43,860 bases of DNA from an uncultured Treponema sp. (GTDB lineage: Bacteria > Spirochaetota > Spirochaetia > Treponematales > Treponemataceae), in contig CAMNIU010000150.1 of NCBI GenBank assembly GCA_946540605.1, positions 1 through 43,860 on the forward strand, written 5' to 3'. The notes beneath the pieces are model-generated. The model was not told where the DNA came from, did not search any database, and saw nothing but the letters and a program-made list of their open reading frames with translations. This document shows, piece by piece, positions 24,302 to 34,060 of the stretch. The position numbers were made by a program, and so were the translations under genes. The first letter of the stretch is position 1. Each line of letters begins with the position of its first letter.

Positions 24302-26407
24302 TTAGCGTACGCTGTAGAGCAAGTCGCCGTAGCTTGGGAATGGCCACAATTCTTTTGGTGTGATTACTTCAAGCTCATCAACAACTGCACGGAGTTCGCC
24401 CATTGCGGCAAATACACTTTCGCGGTAGAAGAGTGCAATTTTTCCGGATGGAGCTCCGCTTGCACCAAGTTCTTTTGCATCGAGTACAGCTTTTTCAAGA
24501 GCTGCAGTCTTTTTGTAGATGCTGCCTGTGAGTGATGAAACCTTGCTGAGTGTTTCTGTTTCGTAAGTTGCGTCTACATCACCACTTGCTTTCTTCAAGC
24601 CGATTGTTCCTGCAAGAGAAGTTGCATATTTGCTTGCGGCTGGAAGAATGAACTTGTTTGCCATTTCGAGCATTGTTTCTGCTTCGATGTTGATAATCTT
24701 TGAATAGTTTTCGTTGTGAATTTCGTAGCGGCTTTCGAGCTCAACCTTGCTGTATACACCAAACTTTTCGAATACTTTAACGTTCTTCTCATCAAGAATG
24801 TGTGGAAGAGCTTCTGGTGTAGATTTGAGATTGTAAAGTCCGCGTTTTTCAGCTTCACGAACCCAAGAATCATCATATCCATTTCCATTGAAAATGATTC
24901 TCTTGTGCTCTTTGATTGTCTTCAAAATCAAATCATGAAGGTCGCCCTTGAAGTCTTTTGATTTTTCAAGAATGTCTGCAAACTGAGACAATTCTTCTGC
25001 AACCACTGTGTTCAAGAATACGTTAGCGCAGGCAATTGATTCATTTGAACCAAGCATACGGAACTCAAACTTGTTTCCAGTAAATGCGAACGGTGAAGTA
25101 CGGTTACGGTCTGTTGTATCCTTGTTGAAATCAGGGAGAACGGTAACGCCAATCTGCATCTTTTCTTTTTCGTGCTTACCATATGGTTTGCCCTGTTCAA
25201 TGCATTCAAGGATTTCAGAAAGTTCATCACCAAGGAAGATTGAGATGATTGCTGGAGGCGCTTCGTTGGCTCCAAGACGATGGTCATTACCAGCCGATGC
25301 TACAGAGATACGCAGAAGATCCTGATACTCGTCTACAGCCTTGATGATTGCGCAGAGGAAGAGGAGGAACTGCGCATTCTGATCAGGTGTAGCTCCCGGG
25401 TCAAGAAGGTTCTTGCCAGTATTTGTAGAAATTGACCAGTTGTTATGTTTACCGCTTCCATTAACACCTGCAAATGGTTTTTCGTGGAGAAGACAAACCA
25501 TGCCGTGTTTTGAGGCAATCTTTCTCATCATTTCCATTGTAAGCTGGTTATGGTCACAGGCAATATTTGTTGTAGAGAAAATTGGAGCCAGCTCATGCTG
25601 TGCTGGAGCAACTTCGTTATGTTCTGTTTTTGCGAGGATTCCAAGCTTCCAGAGTTCCTTATTCAAATCCTTCATGAATTCCTGAACGCGAGGTTTAATC
25701 ATACCAAAGTAGTGATCCTCGAGTTCCTGGCCTTTTGGAGCCTTAGCACCGAACAATGTGCGGCCAGTATAAATCAAGTCTTCGCGTTTTTCATAAACTG
25801 ATTTATCTACAAGAAAGTATTCCTGTTCAGGACCAACTGTTGTCTTTACAGAGGTTACGGCTTCGTTGCCTTCGAACAATTTCAAAACACGAACAGCCTG
25901 TTTACTGATTGCCTGCATAGATCGGAGGAGTGGAGTCTTTTTATCAAGAGCTTCTCCTGTGTATGAACAGAATGCAGTTGGAATACAAAGTGTTCCGTCT
26001 TTAATAAATGCGTAACTTGTCGGGTCCCAGGCTGTATAACCACGTGCTTCGAATGTTGCACGAATACCTCCACTTGGGAAGCTTGAAGCATCAGGTTCCC
26101 CCTGAACAAGTTCTTTTCCGCTGAATTCCATGATTACTTTTCCGCCATCAAGAGGGCTGATAAAGCTATCATGTTTTTCTGCAGTAATTCCAGTTAATGG
26201 CTGGAACCAGTGTGTATAGTGAGTTGCCCCTTTTTCGACAGCCCAGTCTTTCATTGCGTTAGCAACTACAGTAGCAACAGAAGCGTCGAGTTTTTCGCCA
26301 CCTTCAATTGTCTTCATCAGCTGCTTAAAAGTTTCTTTTGGCAGCCGAGCCTTCATAACCGTTTCATTAAAAACGTTTTCACCAAAAATCTGTGTCACTT
26401 CGTCCAT
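24302..26407 (-). CDS. glnN: Glutamine synthetase type III
   Basis: This 701-residue GSIII is the large dodecameric form found in Bacteroides, cyanobacteria and rumen bacteria. Typical segments are PEQEYFLVD (about residue 210), [42 protein letters not shown] and [18 protein letters not shown]. The start at 26407 ([13 protein letters not shown]) has AAGGA upstream; the ATG nine codons earlier lies in the leader. It is the second glutamine synthetase of the window and is preceded by a two-unit hexaloop-terminator leader, so its expression should rise under nitrogen limitation (inference). Confidence 0.96.
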   Translation of the reverse strand: MDEVTQIFGENVFNETVMKARLPKETFKQLMKTIEGGEKLDASVATVVANAMKDWAVEKGATHYTHWFQPLTGITAEKHDSFISPLDGGKVIMEFSGKELVQGEPDASSFPSGGIRATFEARGYTAWDPTSYAFIKDGTLCIPTAFCSYTGEALDKKTPLLRSMQAISKQAVRVLKLFEGNEAVTSVKTTVGPEQEYFLVDKSVYEKREDLIYTGRTLFGAKAPKGQELEDHYFGMIKPRVQEFMKDLNKELWKLGILAKTEHNEVAPAQHELAPIFSTTNIACDHNQLTMEMMRKIASKHGMVCLLHEKPFAGVNGSGKHNNWSISTNTGKNLLDPGATPDQNAQFLLFLCAIIKAVDEYQDLLRISVASAGNDHRLGANEAPPAIISIFLGDELSEILECIEQGKPYGKHEKEKMQIGVTVLPDFNKDTTDRNRTSPFAFTGNKFEFRMLGSNESIACANVFLNTVVAEELSQFADILEKSKDFKGDLHDLILKTIKEHKRIIFNGNGYDDSWVREAEKRGLYNLKSTPEALPHILDEKNVKVFEKFGVYSKVELESRYEIHNENYSKIINIEAETMLEMANKFILPAASKYATSLAGTIGLKKASGDVDATYETETLSKVSSLTGSIYKKTAALEKAVLDAKELGASGAPSGKIALFYRESVFAAMGELRAVVDELEVITPKELWPFPSYGDLLYSVR

Positions 26408-26431
26408 TTTATTATCCTTATATATAACCGA

Positions 26432-26577
26432 CAAAAAAAACGCCGCACTTTCATTCTGTGTACATCAAAATGAAAACGCAGCGCCTTTGCCGATTGTTTG
26501 TCCGCGCAGTCAACGACGGCGGATAGTTTAAAAACAAAAAAGGTCGCAGAAACCCCTGTTCTGCGACCTCATTGTCG
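26432..26577 (-). promoter_or_regulatory. glnN leader: two hexaloop-terminator units in series
   Basis: Unit 1 is CGAC[AATGAG]GTCG (26577-26564), overlapping terminator GAGGTCGCAGAA/TTTCTGCGACC with a T run near 26536. Unit 2 is CGGC[AAAGGC]GCTG (26492-26479), overlapping a long terminator that starts at the loop (GGCGCTGCG) and ends in GTGCGGCG plus eight T near 26433. Both loops have A1 and G4. Confidence 0.84.
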
Positions 26578-26589
26578 TTTGACATTTGT

Positions 26590-26618
26590 TTTATACAGTT
26601 TACGAAAAAAAATGTCAA
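26590..26618 (-). promoter_or_regulatory. Promoter of glnN
   Basis: On the minus strand TTGACA (26613-26618) and TATAAA (26590-26595) are spaced by 17 bases. Confidence 0.85.
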
Positions 26619-26695
26619 GTAAGGAATTAAAAAATCTTAAAAAAGATTGCTTAGCCTTTGGCTCGCAATGACTTTCTTTACTGCTGGCAATGACG

Positions 26696-27895
26696 TTAGA
26701 TGCCGAATGTCTTTTTAATTCTCTCTACTGCTTCTAAGGTTCGCTCGCGGCTTCCAAAGCCTGTTAGTCGCAGATAACCTTCGCCCATCTTGCCAAAGCC
26801 GCTTCCTGGAGTTCCTACGACATTGCATTTTTCCAGAAGTTCATCAAAGAAAGACCAGCTGGTAAAGCCTTCTGGGATTTTGAGCCATACATAAGGTGAA
26901 TATTCTCCGCCAAAGGCTTTGAATCCTGCAGCTTTTACACCTTCAAAAATAATCTTTGCATTTTCTCTGTAGAACGAAAGATTTTCTTGAATCTGTTTCT
27001 GGCCAGCCTCTGAATAAACAGCTTCTGCTGCACGCTGAGTAATGTATGAGACTCCGTTAAACTTTGTGGACTGGCGGCGGAACCAGAGTTTATTTAATTC
27101 AGTTCCATCAAAAACAAGGTCATGAGGTACTACTGTATACCCGCAGCGAAGTCCTGTAAAACCTGCTGTTTTGGAGAAAGAGCGAAGTTCAATGGCGCAA
27201 GACTTGGCTCCTTCAATCTCATAAATTGATTTTGGGTATTTCCCGTCAGTAATAAAAGCTTCGTAAGCAGAATCATACAAAATCAGACTGTGATTTGCGT
27301 TTGAGTAATCAACCCATTTTTTCAGATATTCTTTTGAGGCAACAGTTCCTGTCGGATTATTAGGGAAACACAGATAAATTATATCCGGTACGGTAGAATC
27401 AGCTCCAGGTAGTTCCGGTAAGAAATCAGTTTCAGCACTGCAAGGCAAAATTATGATTTTATTCTTACGGCCGTTCATAATATTTGTATCGATGTAAACA
27501 GGGTAAACCGGATCGCAAATTGCAACAGTGTTATCAGTTGCAAAGATGTCACCGATGTTTCCGCAATCTGATTTTGCGCCATCAGAAAGAAATATTTCAT
27601 CAAGCTTCAGGCTGATTCCACGGTTTAAATAATCGTGTTCCAGAATCTTCTGTCGTACAAAATCGTAGCCCTGTTCAGGCGGATATCCGCGGAAAGTCTT
27701 TTCAACTGCCATTTCATCTACAGCTTTATGCATTGCGTCGATTACAGCAGGGCAGAGCGGACGGGTAACATCACCAATGGAAAGTTTTATGATATCTGCC
27801 TCTGGATGAGCAGCGGCAAAGTCTCGTGTCTTTTTGTTTACTGTAGAAAAGAGGTAAGATTCCTCTAGGTCAAGAAAGTTTTTGTTAATTTTCAT
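26696..27895 (-). CDS. dapL: LL-diaminopimelate aminotransferase
   Basis: DapL converts tetrahydrodipicolinate directly to LL-diaminopimelate with glutamate as amino donor. The 399-residue PLP enzyme has the family's [13 protein letters not shown] and [14 protein letters not shown] segments and the PLP lysine in [16 protein letters not shown] (about residue 239). The ATG overlaps the dapF stop codon (ATGA), so the pair is translationally coupled. The pathway is typical of spirochaetes, chlamydiae and some other phyla. Confidence 0.95.
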   Translation of the reverse strand: MKINKNFLDLEESYLFSTVNKKTRDFAAAHPEADIIKLSIGDVTRPLCPAVIDAMHKAVDEMAVEKTFRGYPPEQGYDFVRQKILEHDYLNRGISLKLDEIFLSDGAKSDCGNIGDIFATDNTVAICDPVYPVYIDTNIMNGRKNKIIILPCSAETDFLPELPGADSTVPDIIYLCFPNNPTGTVASKEYLKKWVDYSNANHSLILYDSAYEAFITDGKYPKSIYEIEGAKSCAIELRSFSKTAGFTGLRCGYTVVPHDLVFDGTELNKLWFRRQSTKFNGVSYITQRAAEAVYSEAGQKQIQENLSFYRENAKIIFEGVKAAGFKAFGGEYSPYVWLKIPEGFTSWSFFDELLEKCNVVGTPGSGFGKMGEGYLRLTGFGSRERTLEAVERIKKTFGI

Positions 27896-28800
27896 ATTTC
27901 AATTTCTCCTTCGAATACTGTGGTTGCAGGACCGGTCATAAATACACTGTCGGTTTCATTACCGCTCCATTCAATTTCAAGATCTCCGCCTAGCAGATGA
28001 ACGGTGATTTTTTCTCCTGCATCTACAAGGCCATTAAGGATTGCAGCTACTACTGTTGCGCAGGTTCCCGTTCCGCAAGCTAAAGTTTCACCTGTTCCTC
28101 GTTCCCAGACACGCATAAAGATTGTGCGGCGATCAGCAACATAAGCAAATTCGGTATTTGTTCGTTCCGGAAAAAACTCGTTGTGCTCAAAAGATGGACC
28201 AGTTCCGCAAATATCGAATTCTGCAGGCTTTTTATCGAGGAATACAACTGCGTGAGGGTTTCCCATGGAAACACAGGTTATTTTATAATCCGTACCATCA
28301 ACTTTGAGCGGATGCATAATTACTTTTGAACCTATGGTTACAGGCGATTCAAGACCAGTCATTCCCGCTGTAGAAGCAAAATTGTCATCAAATTTCACCG
28401 GTATTTTTCCAGCCTGTAGAATTGGCTTACCCATATCTACTCTGGCATTGCAGGTTTTATCACCTGGTTCACCGCTTGTGATTGTGATGTGTTTTACAGC
28501 GCCTATTGATTCAATTGTGAACTCACGACCGTTAGTTAGTTTTTTATCATAGATATACTTTGCAACACATCGAATGCCGTTTCCGCACATCTGGCTGCGG
28601 CTGCCGTCTGCGTTGTACATAACCATTTCAAAATCAGCTATCCGGCCTTTTTTAATCAGAATTAATCCATCACTGCCAATTCCAAAATGCCGGTCTGATA
28701 CTTTTTGAGCAACCAGGGGTTCGTCCTTTATTTGCAGTCCGTTTGTGCAGTCAACGTATACGTAGTCGTTGCCGCAACCCTGCATTTTTGTGAATATCAT
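27892..28800 (-). CDS. dapF: Diaminopimelate epimerase
   Basis: DapF interconverts LL- and meso-diaminopimelate for lysine synthesis. The 302-residue protein has both active-site cysteines, in [10 protein letters not shown] and [10 protein letters not shown]. The start at 28800 ([17 protein letters not shown]) has GAGG upstream; the longer frame to 28875 runs through the leader terminator and is rejected. It is first in a two-gene unit with dapL behind a hexaloop-terminator leader. Confidence 0.96.
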   Translation of the reverse strand: MIFTKMQGCGNDYVYVDCTNGLQIKDEPLVAQKVSDRHFGIGSDGLILIKKGRIADFEMVMYNADGSRSQMCGNGIRCVAKYIYDKKLTNGREFTIESIGAVKHITITSGEPGDKTCNARVDMGKPILQAGKIPVKFDDNFASTAGMTGLESPVTIGSKVIMHPLKVDGTDYKITCVSMGNPHAVVFLDKKPAEFDICGTGPSFEHNEFFPERTNTEFAYVADRRTIFMRVWERGTGETLACGTGTCATVVAAILNGLVDAGEKITVHLLGGDLEIEWSGNETDSVFMTGPATTVFEGEIEI

Positions 28801-28826
28801 ATAAACCTCGCATAAAAGTCGCAAAA

Positions 28827-28889
28827 TAAAAAAGGCCGTGAAGAGAAGTCCGAAAATATTCGGATTTCTTTTCACGGCCTCTTTGCCAT
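28827..28889 (-). promoter_or_regulatory. dapF-dapL leader: ANTAR-type hexaloop hairpin overlapping a terminator
   Basis: ATGGC[AAAGAG]GCCGT on the minus strand (28889-28874) has a loop with A1 and G4. The loop and 3' arm start a long terminator (AAAGAGGCCGTGAA paired with TTCACGGCC and a T run near 28828). The stem bases differ from those of the asnB leader by paired changes. Confidence 0.84.
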
Positions 28890-28909
28890 TTTTATCTTAA
28901 TGTAAATTT

Positions 28910-28938
28910 ATTATTTACAAAGCGAATGTCTTTGTCAA
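28910..28938 (-). promoter_or_regulatory. Promoter of dapF-dapL
   Basis: On the minus strand TTGACA (28933-28938) and AATAAT (28910-28915) are 17 bases apart. A second possible -10 (TAAGAT) lies closer to the hairpin. Confidence 0.6.
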
Positions 28939-28966
28939 GTTACATTTATGACAGTTATATTTATGA

Positions 28967-29995
28967 TTATAAATGTTCAGCAATATCATAAATCAACTTT
29001 TCCGTTTTCTCCCAGCCAAGACATGGGTCTGTAATTGATTTTCCATATATGCCTTCGCCAATTTTCTGATTTCCATCTTCAATATAGCTTTCAATCATAA
29101 AGCCTTTTACAAGTTTTGCGACGCGCTCATTGTGACGGCAGGAATTCAAAACATCCATTATGATTCTCGGCTGTTCAAACGGATTTTTGTTTGAGTTAGC
29201 ATGATTAGTATCAACTATAACTGCCGGATTTTTTAGTTCACGTGCATCATAAGCATCACATAATCGAAGTAAATCTTCATAATGATAATTCTGCTGACTG
29301 TTTCCGTGTTTATTGGTTGAACCTCTCAAAATGGCATGACAGTGGGAATTACCTTCGGAGTGAACTTCCCAGCCACGGTAAATAAAAGTATGTGGATGCT
29401 GGGCTGCAAGAATCGCATTCATCATAACAGCATAGTCACCACTTGTAGGATTTTTCATTCCAACTGGAACTTCAATTCCACTTGCGGTAAGTCTGTGCTG
29501 CTGGTCTTCGACAGAACGGGCACCAACTGCAACGTAACCAAGAACATCATCCAGGTACTGATAATTCTCCGGATAAAGCATTTCATCTGCAAAAATAAAA
29601 CCTGTCTGTTCAACAGCTTTCATATGAAGATGACGGCATGCAACAATACCCTTGTATAAATCCGGTTTCTGGTTAGGATCCGGCTGATGTAGCATTCCCT
29701 TGTAGCCTTCGCCTGTTGTACGCGGCTTGTTTGTGTAAATGCGTGGAACCATAAGAATTTTGTCTTTTACTTTTTCCTGAACGGGTACAAGACGGCTCAT
29801 ATAATCAAGCACGGCTTCTTCATTATCAGCTGAACATGGGCCGATTATCAAAAGCAGTTTGTTGAGTCTTCCTTCAAAAACAGCTTTAAGTTCAGCACGT
29901 TTTTGCTCTACGATTTTGCTTACCTTTCCTGTAAGAGGGTACTGTTCTTTAACTTCTGCTGGTATTGCAAGTCTTCTTTCAAATTCCATATTCAT
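28967..29995 (-). CDS. 3-deoxy-7-phosphoheptulonate synthase (class I, AroF/G/H type)
   Basis: The enzyme condenses phosphoenolpyruvate and erythrose 4-phosphate, the first step of aromatic amino-acid synthesis. The 342-residue protein has the type I alpha landmarks LLIIGPCSADN, MVPRIYTNKPRTT, VGARSVEDQQHR, GMKNPTSGD and DTNHANSNK. It lies 13 bases after pheA and is co-transcribed with it under the same attenuator, which points to a Phe-responsive isozyme. AAGGAG precedes the ATG. Confidence 0.95.
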   Translation of the reverse strand: MNMEFERRLAIPAEVKEQYPLTGKVSKIVEQKRAELKAVFEGRLNKLLLIIGPCSADNEEAVLDYMSRLVPVQEKVKDKILMVPRIYTNKPRTTGEGYKGMLHQPDPNQKPDLYKGIVACRHLHMKAVEQTGFIFADEMLYPENYQYLDDVLGYVAVGARSVEDQQHRLTASGIEVPVGMKNPTSGDYAVMMNAILAAQHPHTFIYRGWEVHSEGNSHCHAILRGSTNKHGNSQQNYHYEDLLRLCDAYDARELKNPAVIVDTNHANSNKNPFEQPRIIMDVLNSCRHNERVAKLVKGFMIESYIEDGNQKIGEGIYGKSITDPCLGWEKTEKLIYDIAEHL

Positions 29996-30008
29996 AATTT
30001 ATATCTCC

Positions 30009-30812
30009 TTAGAATCTTCCTAACACTTTTAATTTGTCACATCTGTATTTCATTTCCAGAATCATCTGATTCCATTCAGCACCGCCATATTCGCCTTCTG
30101 CTTCTATATAGAAATAATAGCTCCAGGCAAGTCCTTTTAGAGGACGGCTGCGGATTACACTCATATTAAAGCCAAACTCACCAAGTTTATTCAAAACTTT
30201 TACAAGTGCGCCAGCTTCATTTTTTACGGTAAACATAATAACTACCGTTCGTTCGTTATCACTAAAGCGCTTAGCTCCGTCACGCGAGAGAATTGCGAAG
30301 CGGGTAGAGTTATCCTGCTTTTCGTTTATTGCCTCTGCAATAATTTCCAGTCCGTAAAGTTCTGCAGTTTCACGGCTTGCAATTGCAGCAACAGATTTAT
30401 CTCCAAGCTCTGCAACCTGTTTTGCAGCTCTTGCCGTATTTACAGCTTCTACCGTCTGAATGTTATGTGCGTGCAAAAAATCTGCACACTGTTCAAGCGC
30501 CTGTGGATGACTTACTGCCTGAATTATATTTTTAAGTTCTGTACCTTTTACACCAAGAAGATTCTGCTGAACATTAAGAGTATAAACACCGTTCAAAAAC
30601 AAATTTCCCTGAAACATTAAATCACTTACCTGCGCAACTTCACCGGCATAACTATTTTCAATAGGAAGAACAGCATAATCACATAAACCTTTTTCTACAG
30701 CTTCATATGCAGAACGAAAATCTCCAAAGGAAACAAGCTCTTCCATAGGAAAAATTCTTTTTGCTGCAATATATGCAAAAGCTCCTTCTATGCCACTATA
30801 AGCAATTTTCAA
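30009..30812 (-). CDS. pheA: Prephenate dehydratase
   Basis: The enzyme converts prephenate to phenylpyruvate. The 267-residue protein has the periplasmic-binding-like catalytic domain (about 1-180, ending with the TRF motif in QDNSTRFAIL) and a C-terminal ACT domain (about 190-267, with IRSRPLKGLAWSYYFY) for Phe feedback. There is no chorismate mutase domain. The start is TTG at 30812, with AGGAGG seven bases upstream. It follows a Phe-rich leader peptide and a terminator. Confidence 0.95.
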   Translation of the reverse strand: MKIAYSGIEGAFAYIAAKRIFPMEELVSFGDFRSAYEAVEKGLCDYAVLPIENSYAGEVAQVSDLMFQGNLFLNGVYTLNVQQNLLGVKGTELKNIIQAVSHPQALEQCADFLHAHNIQTVEAVNTARAAKQVAELGDKSVAAIASRETAELYGLEIIAEAINEKQDNSTRFAILSRDGAKRFSDNERTVVIMFTVKNEAGALVKVLNKLGEFGFNMSVIRSRPLKGLAWSYYFYIEAEGEYGGAEWNQMILEMKYRCDKLKVLGRF

Positions 30813-30828
30813 TTATGACCTCCTGTAT

Positions 30829-30904
30829 AAAAAAAAGCGGCTCTATCCGGAAGGATAGAACCGCTTTTTTATAAGCTGTATTTTTCTGTATTCTATTCAT
30901 TCCG
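30829..30904 (-). terminator. Phenylalanine attenuator: terminator and competing antiterminator
   Basis: The terminator is AAGCGGTTCTATCC (30866-30853) paired with GGATAGAGCCGCTT (30848-30835), followed by a T run. The competing stem is CGGAA-TGA-ATAGAA (30904-30891) against TTCTAT-CC-TTCCG (30860-30848). Its 5' arm lies over the last codons and stop of the leader peptide, so a ribosome that reaches the stop blocks it and allows termination. A ribosome stalled at the Phe codons leaves it free. Confidence 0.82.
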
Positions 30905-30985
30905 CATAAGTCGAGTTTTGCCCCAAAAGTAAAAGGCAAAAAATGAGAAGAATGAAAATGCAAAAAAAGTAATATTCAAAATCAT
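30893..30985 (-). CDS. pheL: Phe-rich leader peptide of the pheA-aroF operon
   Basis: This 30-codon reading frame starts MILNIT and then holds nine Phe in 14 codons (residues 7-20: FFAFSFFSFFAFYF), plus one Tyr and one Trp; it ends MRNE-stop. It stands between the promoter and the pheA terminator, as pheL does in enteric bacteria. There is no Shine-Dalgarno site, and the ATG is about seven bases after the -10 box, so the message is probably leaderless. It is too short for routine gene calling. Confidence 0.82.
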   Translation of the reverse strand: MILNITFFAFSFFSFFAFYFWGKTRLMRNE

Positions 30986-30992
30986 TGATAAC

Positions 30993-31021
30993 AAATTACA
31001 GAATTATTCTGTTTCTGTCAA
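30993..31021 (-). promoter_or_regulatory. Promoter of pheL-pheA-aroF
   Basis: On the minus strand TTGACA (31016-31021) and TAATTT (30993-30998) are 17 bases apart. It is divergent from the carA promoter, whose -35 box starts 29 bases away. Confidence 0.78.
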
Positions 31022-31049
31022 TAATAACATAAAAAACAACAAAAAATTA

Positions 31050-31078
31050 TTGACATAAGGCGAGCAAAAATTTATAAC
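31050..31078 (+). promoter_or_regulatory. Promoter of carA-carB1
   Basis: TTGACA (31050-31055) and TATAAC (31073-31078) are 17 bases apart. They are followed directly by the hexaloop hairpin. Confidence 0.85.
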
Positions 31079-31089
31079 TTACAAGATTA

Positions 31090-31153
31090 GAACAAAGGCG
31101 TTCATTTGATCAGGTGACTTATTGTCTCTTGATGAAATGAACGCCTTTTTTTA
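31090..31153 (+). promoter_or_regulatory. carA leader: ANTAR-type hexaloop hairpin overlapping a terminator
   Basis: GAAC[AAAGGC]GTTC (31090-31103) has a loop with A1 and G4. GGCGTTCATTT from the loop onward pairs with AAATGAACGCC and a T run (to 31152) to form the terminator. The stem is A/T-rich compared with the other leaders, again through paired changes. Confidence 0.85.
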
Positions 31154-31164
31154 TTGGGGGCTCT

Positions 31165-32361
31165 ATGGAAGCAGCGGGTAAAGCGTTTTTGATTCTTGCC
31201 GACGGAACAGTTTTTGAAGGAAAATCCATTGGCGCAAGTGGTACTACAATAGGAGAAACGGTTTTTACCACTGGAATGACCGGCTACATTGAAACCCTTA
31301 CAGACCCTTCATATTACGGGCAGATAGTTACACAGACTTTTCCATTGATTGGAAATTACGGAGTAATGCCTAAAGATTTTGAAAGCAAAAAGTCGTGGGT
31401 GCGGGGGTATATAGTTCGTGAGTTGTGTGATGAACCGTCTAACTTCCGTTGCGGTGGTACACTGAATGATTTTTTGAAGGAGCAGGGGATTATAGGAATT
31501 TGTGGAATTGATACCCGAGCCCTTACAAAACGTCTGCGTGAATCTGGTGTAATGAACGGTATGATTGTTAGCGGAGACTATCAAGGAGTTTCGGAACAAT
31601 TACTTGAAAAAATCAAAAATTATAAAATTGAAGCTGCAGTTGAAAGCGTTCAGAATAGTGAAGGGGAAAGCCTTCCCCTCGCTGCAAAAGCGGTAGTTTC
31701 GACAAGCTCAACCACCGTTTTTTCCGCTACCCCTTCTGCAGGGGAGCACCCCCGCAACGCCCCCCACGTTATTCTTTATGACTTTGGCGCAAAATTAAAC
31801 ATTCAGCGCGAGCTCGAAAAACGTGGCTGCCAGGTAACCGTAGTGCCATATAATACAACTGCAGAAGAAGTTATTAAACAAAATCCAGACGGAGTTATGC
31901 TCAGTAATGGCCCTGGAGATCCTGCAGATAATGTCGGAGTAATTGAAGAAATTGCAAAATTGTGCGAGTGGAATAAACAGACCCTGAAACAAGTTCAGGG
32001 TGACAGTCATGCAATTCCAATCTTTGGAATCTGTCTTGGACATCAGATGCTCGCCCTTGCCCGTGGTGCAAAAACAAGTAAATTAAAATACGGACACCGT
32101 GGTGGAAATCATCCGGTTAAAGATACTGCAACTAACCGGGTTTACATTACAAGCCAGAACCATGGCTATGCAGTAGAAAATACCTCTTTACCTTCTTTTG
32201 CAAAAATGAGTTTCTTTAATGTAAACGACGGAACTGTTGAAGGGGTAGATTATACGGATATTCCGGCTTTCAGCGTTCAGTTCCATCCGGAAGCATGTGG
32301 TGGCCCGCACGATACAAACTTTTTGTTTGATAGATTTTTGAAAATGATGGAGGAAAAATAA
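31165..32361 (+). CDS. carA: Carbamoyl-phosphate synthase small chain
   Basis: CarA hydrolyses glutamine and supplies ammonia to CarB for pyrimidine and arginine synthesis. The 398-residue protein has the N-terminal CPSase domain ([21 protein letters not shown]) and a class I amidotransferase domain with the nucleophile in GICLGHQ (Cys about 288) and FHPEA. Two insertions from palindromic repeats are read in frame. A long one is at about residues 166-200 ([13 protein letters not shown] ... HPRNAPH), at the junction of the two domains. A short one is [10 protein letters not shown] (about 273), just before the active-site strand. The carB N-terminal half follows two bases later. Confidence 0.95.
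   Translation: MEAAGKAFLILADGTVFEGKSIGASGTTIGETVFTTGMTGYIETLTDPSYYGQIVTQTFPLIGNYGVMPKDFESKKSWVRGYIVRELCDEPSNFRCGGTLNDFLKEQGIIGICGIDTRALTKRLRESGVMNGMIVSGDYQGVSEQLLEKIKNYKIEAAVESVQNSEGESLPLAAKAVVSTSSTTVFSATPSAGEHPRNAPHVILYDFGAKLNIQRELEKRGCQVTVVPYNTTAEEVIKQNPDGVMLSNGPGDPADNVGVIEEIAKLCEWNKQTLKQVQGDSHAIPIFGICLGHQMLALARGAKTSKLKYGHRGGNHPVKDTATNRVYITSQNHGYAVENTSLPSFAKMSFFNVNDGTVEGVDYTDIPAFSVQFHPEACGGPHDTNFLFDRFLKMMEEK
31661..31766. repeat. GC-rich palindromic repeat in carA, itself carrying a nested repeat
   Basis: The GGGGAAAGCCTTCCCC...CGCTACCCCTTCTGCAGGGG frame is that of the amtB-leader element. Its centre is replaced by GCGGTAGTTTCGACAAGCTC and AACCACCG, a copy of the repeat at 4561. The whole stays open in the carA frame. 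Confidence 0.8.
31979..32010. repeat. Half-copy of the HAELVSAS/KQVQGD repeat in carA
   Basis: CCCTGAAACAAGTTCAGGG with TGACAGTCATGC is in frame, encoding [10 protein letters not shown] before the amidotransferase active site. Confidence 0.75.
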
Positions 32362-32363
32362 AA

Positions 32364-33986
32364 ATGCCTCTTAATAAAAATATACACAAAGTAATGATTA
32401 TTGGTTCCGGCCCGATTGTAATTGGTCAGGCTGCAGAATTTGACTATGCCGGAAACCAGGCTTGTAAGGCTCTTAAATCTCTTGGACTTGAAGTTTGCCT
32501 TGTAAACTCAAATCCGGCTACCTTAATGACCGACCGCGAAATGGCAGATGAGATTTATATGGAGCCTCTGACTCTGCGAACTCTTGAGCGAATCATCGAA
32601 AAAGAAAAACCAGACAGCCTGCTTTCAACACTTGGCGGTCAGACGGGATTGACCCTCAGTATGGAACTTGCAAAATCCGGCTTTCTGGCAAGCCATAATG
32701 TGCAGCTGCTTGGCGCAAGACCTGAAACAATAGATAAGGCAGAAGACCGCCAGATGTTTAAGGACACAATGGAAGCAATCGGAGAGCCGTGTATTCCGTC
32801 AAAGGTTGTAACAACTTATGAAGATGCTGCTGATTTTGTTCATAATGAAATAGGCTTCCCTGCAATTATTCGCCCGGCCTTTACACTGGGTGGAACCGGC
32901 GGTGGTATTGTAAATAACGACCGTGAACTCGATGAAATTGCACATAACGGACTTCATCGTTCGCCAATTCATCAGATTCTTGTAGAAAAATGTATCAGCG
33001 GATGGAAGGAAGTTGAATTTGAAGTAATGCGCGACAGTAATGCTAATGTAATTACGGTCTGCTCAATGGAAAACTTTGACCCGGTTGGGGTTCATACCGG
33101 AGACTCAATAGTAATTGCGCCGACAGTTACGCTTGCAGATAAAGAATACCAGATGCTGCGAAGTGCCGCGCTCAACATCATAAGTGCCCTTGAAATAGAA
33201 GGCGGCTGCAACTGTCAGTTTGCCCTTAACCCGGACAGTTTTGAATACGCAGTAATTGAGGTCAATCCACGTGTGAGTCGTTCTTCCGCTCTGGCAAGTA
33301 AAGCGACCGGTTATCCGATTGCTAAGGTAGCGGCTCTTATTGCAGTTGGTTTTACTCTTGATGAAATTCCAAACTTTGTTACTAAAAAAACAAAGGCCTG
33401 CTTTGAACCTGTTCTGGACTATGTAGTTGTAAAAATGCCGAAATTCCCGTTCGATAAATTTGTGTACGCAGCACGCAAACTTGGTACACAGATGAAGGCA
33501 ACCGGTGAAGTAATGGCAATTGGCCAGAACTTTGAAGAAGCAATTCTTAAGGCTGCTCGTGGACTTGAAGTTGGTGTAAAAGATTTAAATCTTCCGGCCT
33601 TTGAAAAAGAAGGCGACGAGAAAATACGCGAACGGGTAGGACAGTGTACTGACCAGAGAATATTTGCAATATATCAGGCTCTTAAACGCAGACTTTATTC
33701 AGTTGAACAGATTCACGACATCACAAAAATTGATGAATGGTTCTTGTGTAAACTGGAAAATATTGTAGAAATGGAAAAGAAGTTGAACGGGGTTTTAGGG
33801 GCAGAGCCCCTAGGAGAAGGGGTGGCGAGCAACGAAGTGCGAGACAGGGGAAGGCTTTCCCCTTCTATGCTGTATCCTCCAGTTTCATTCAAAATGGTCG
33901 ACACCTGTGCCGGCGAGTTTGATGCGGAAACTCCATATTATTATTCGGTCTCAAATGGTGAAAACGAGGCTGAAAAATTAATTTAA
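32364..33986 (+). CDS. carB: Carbamoyl-phosphate synthase large chain, N-terminal half (carB1)
   Basis: These 540 residues correspond to the first half of CarB. They contain the carboxyphosphate ATP-grasp domain (start [22 protein letters not shown], with FTLGGTGGG and [10 protein letters not shown]) and the oligomerization domain ending in [20 protein letters not shown]. The frame stops at the linker where the second half would begin; that half is at 11765-13411. A palindromic repeat is inserted in frame at about residues 475-501. Both halves lie behind hexaloop-terminator leaders and so could be expressed together. Confidence 0.94.
   Translation: MPLNKNIHKVMIIGSGPIVIGQAAEFDYAGNQACKALKSLGLEVCLVNSNPATLMTDREMADEIYMEPLTLRTLERIIEKEKPDSLLSTLGGQTGLTLSMELAKSGFLASHNVQLLGARPETIDKAEDRQMFKDTMEAIGEPCIPSKVVTTYEDAADFVHNEIGFPAIIRPAFTLGGTGGGIVNNDRELDEIAHNGLHRSPIHQILVEKCISGWKEVEFEVMRDSNANVITVCSMENFDPVGVHTGDSIVIAPTVTLADKEYQMLRSAALNIISALEIEGGCNCQFALNPDSFEYAVIEVNPRVSRSSALASKATGYPIAKVAALIAVGFTLDEIPNFVTKKTKACFEPVLDYVVVKMPKFPFDKFVYAARKLGTQMKATGEVMAIGQNFEEAILKAARGLEVGVKDLNLPAFEKEGDEKIRERVGQCTDQRIFAIYQALKRRLYSVEQIHDITKIDEWFLCKLENIVEMEKKLNGVLGAEPLGEGVASNEVRDRGRLSPSMLYPPVSFKMVDTCAGEFDAETPYYYSVSNGENEAEKLI
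33788..33865. repeat. GC-rich palindromic repeat in frame in carB1
   Basis: This is an opposite-orientation copy of the amtB-leader element (GGGGCAGAGCCCC, GGCGAGCAACGAAGTGCGAG, GGGGAAGGCTTTCCCC). It is translated as [19 protein letters not shown]. Confidence 0.82.
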
Positions 33987-34023
33987 ATTTTGTGATTTTT
34001 ATAAAAATAATTATTTGTTTTTA

Positions 34024-34052
34024 TTGACAGTAACACTGCATTTTTGTAGTAT
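34024..34052 (+). promoter_or_regulatory. Promoter of gltB-gltD-purF
   Basis: TTGACA (34024-34029) and TAGTAT (34047-34052) are 17 bases apart. The first hexaloop hairpin starts eight bases later. Confidence 0.8.
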
Positions 34053-34060
34053 AAATTAAA

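Noticed and set aside
28801..28875. Longer dapF start at 28875
   Set aside because: The extra codons are the leader terminator itself; the ATG at 28800 has a ribosome site and begins the conserved family sequence.
30829..30880. A GCTT[ATAAAA]AAGC hairpin before the pheA terminator as a tenth ANTAR site
   Set aside because: The six-base loop has A at position 4, not G, and the operon has a clear Phe-codon attenuator instead.
30893..30985. The Phe-rich 30-residue peptide as a small membrane protein
   Set aside because: It is hydrophobic enough, but its place before pheA, the Phe richness and the overlap of its stop codon with an antiterminator arm favour a leader peptide.
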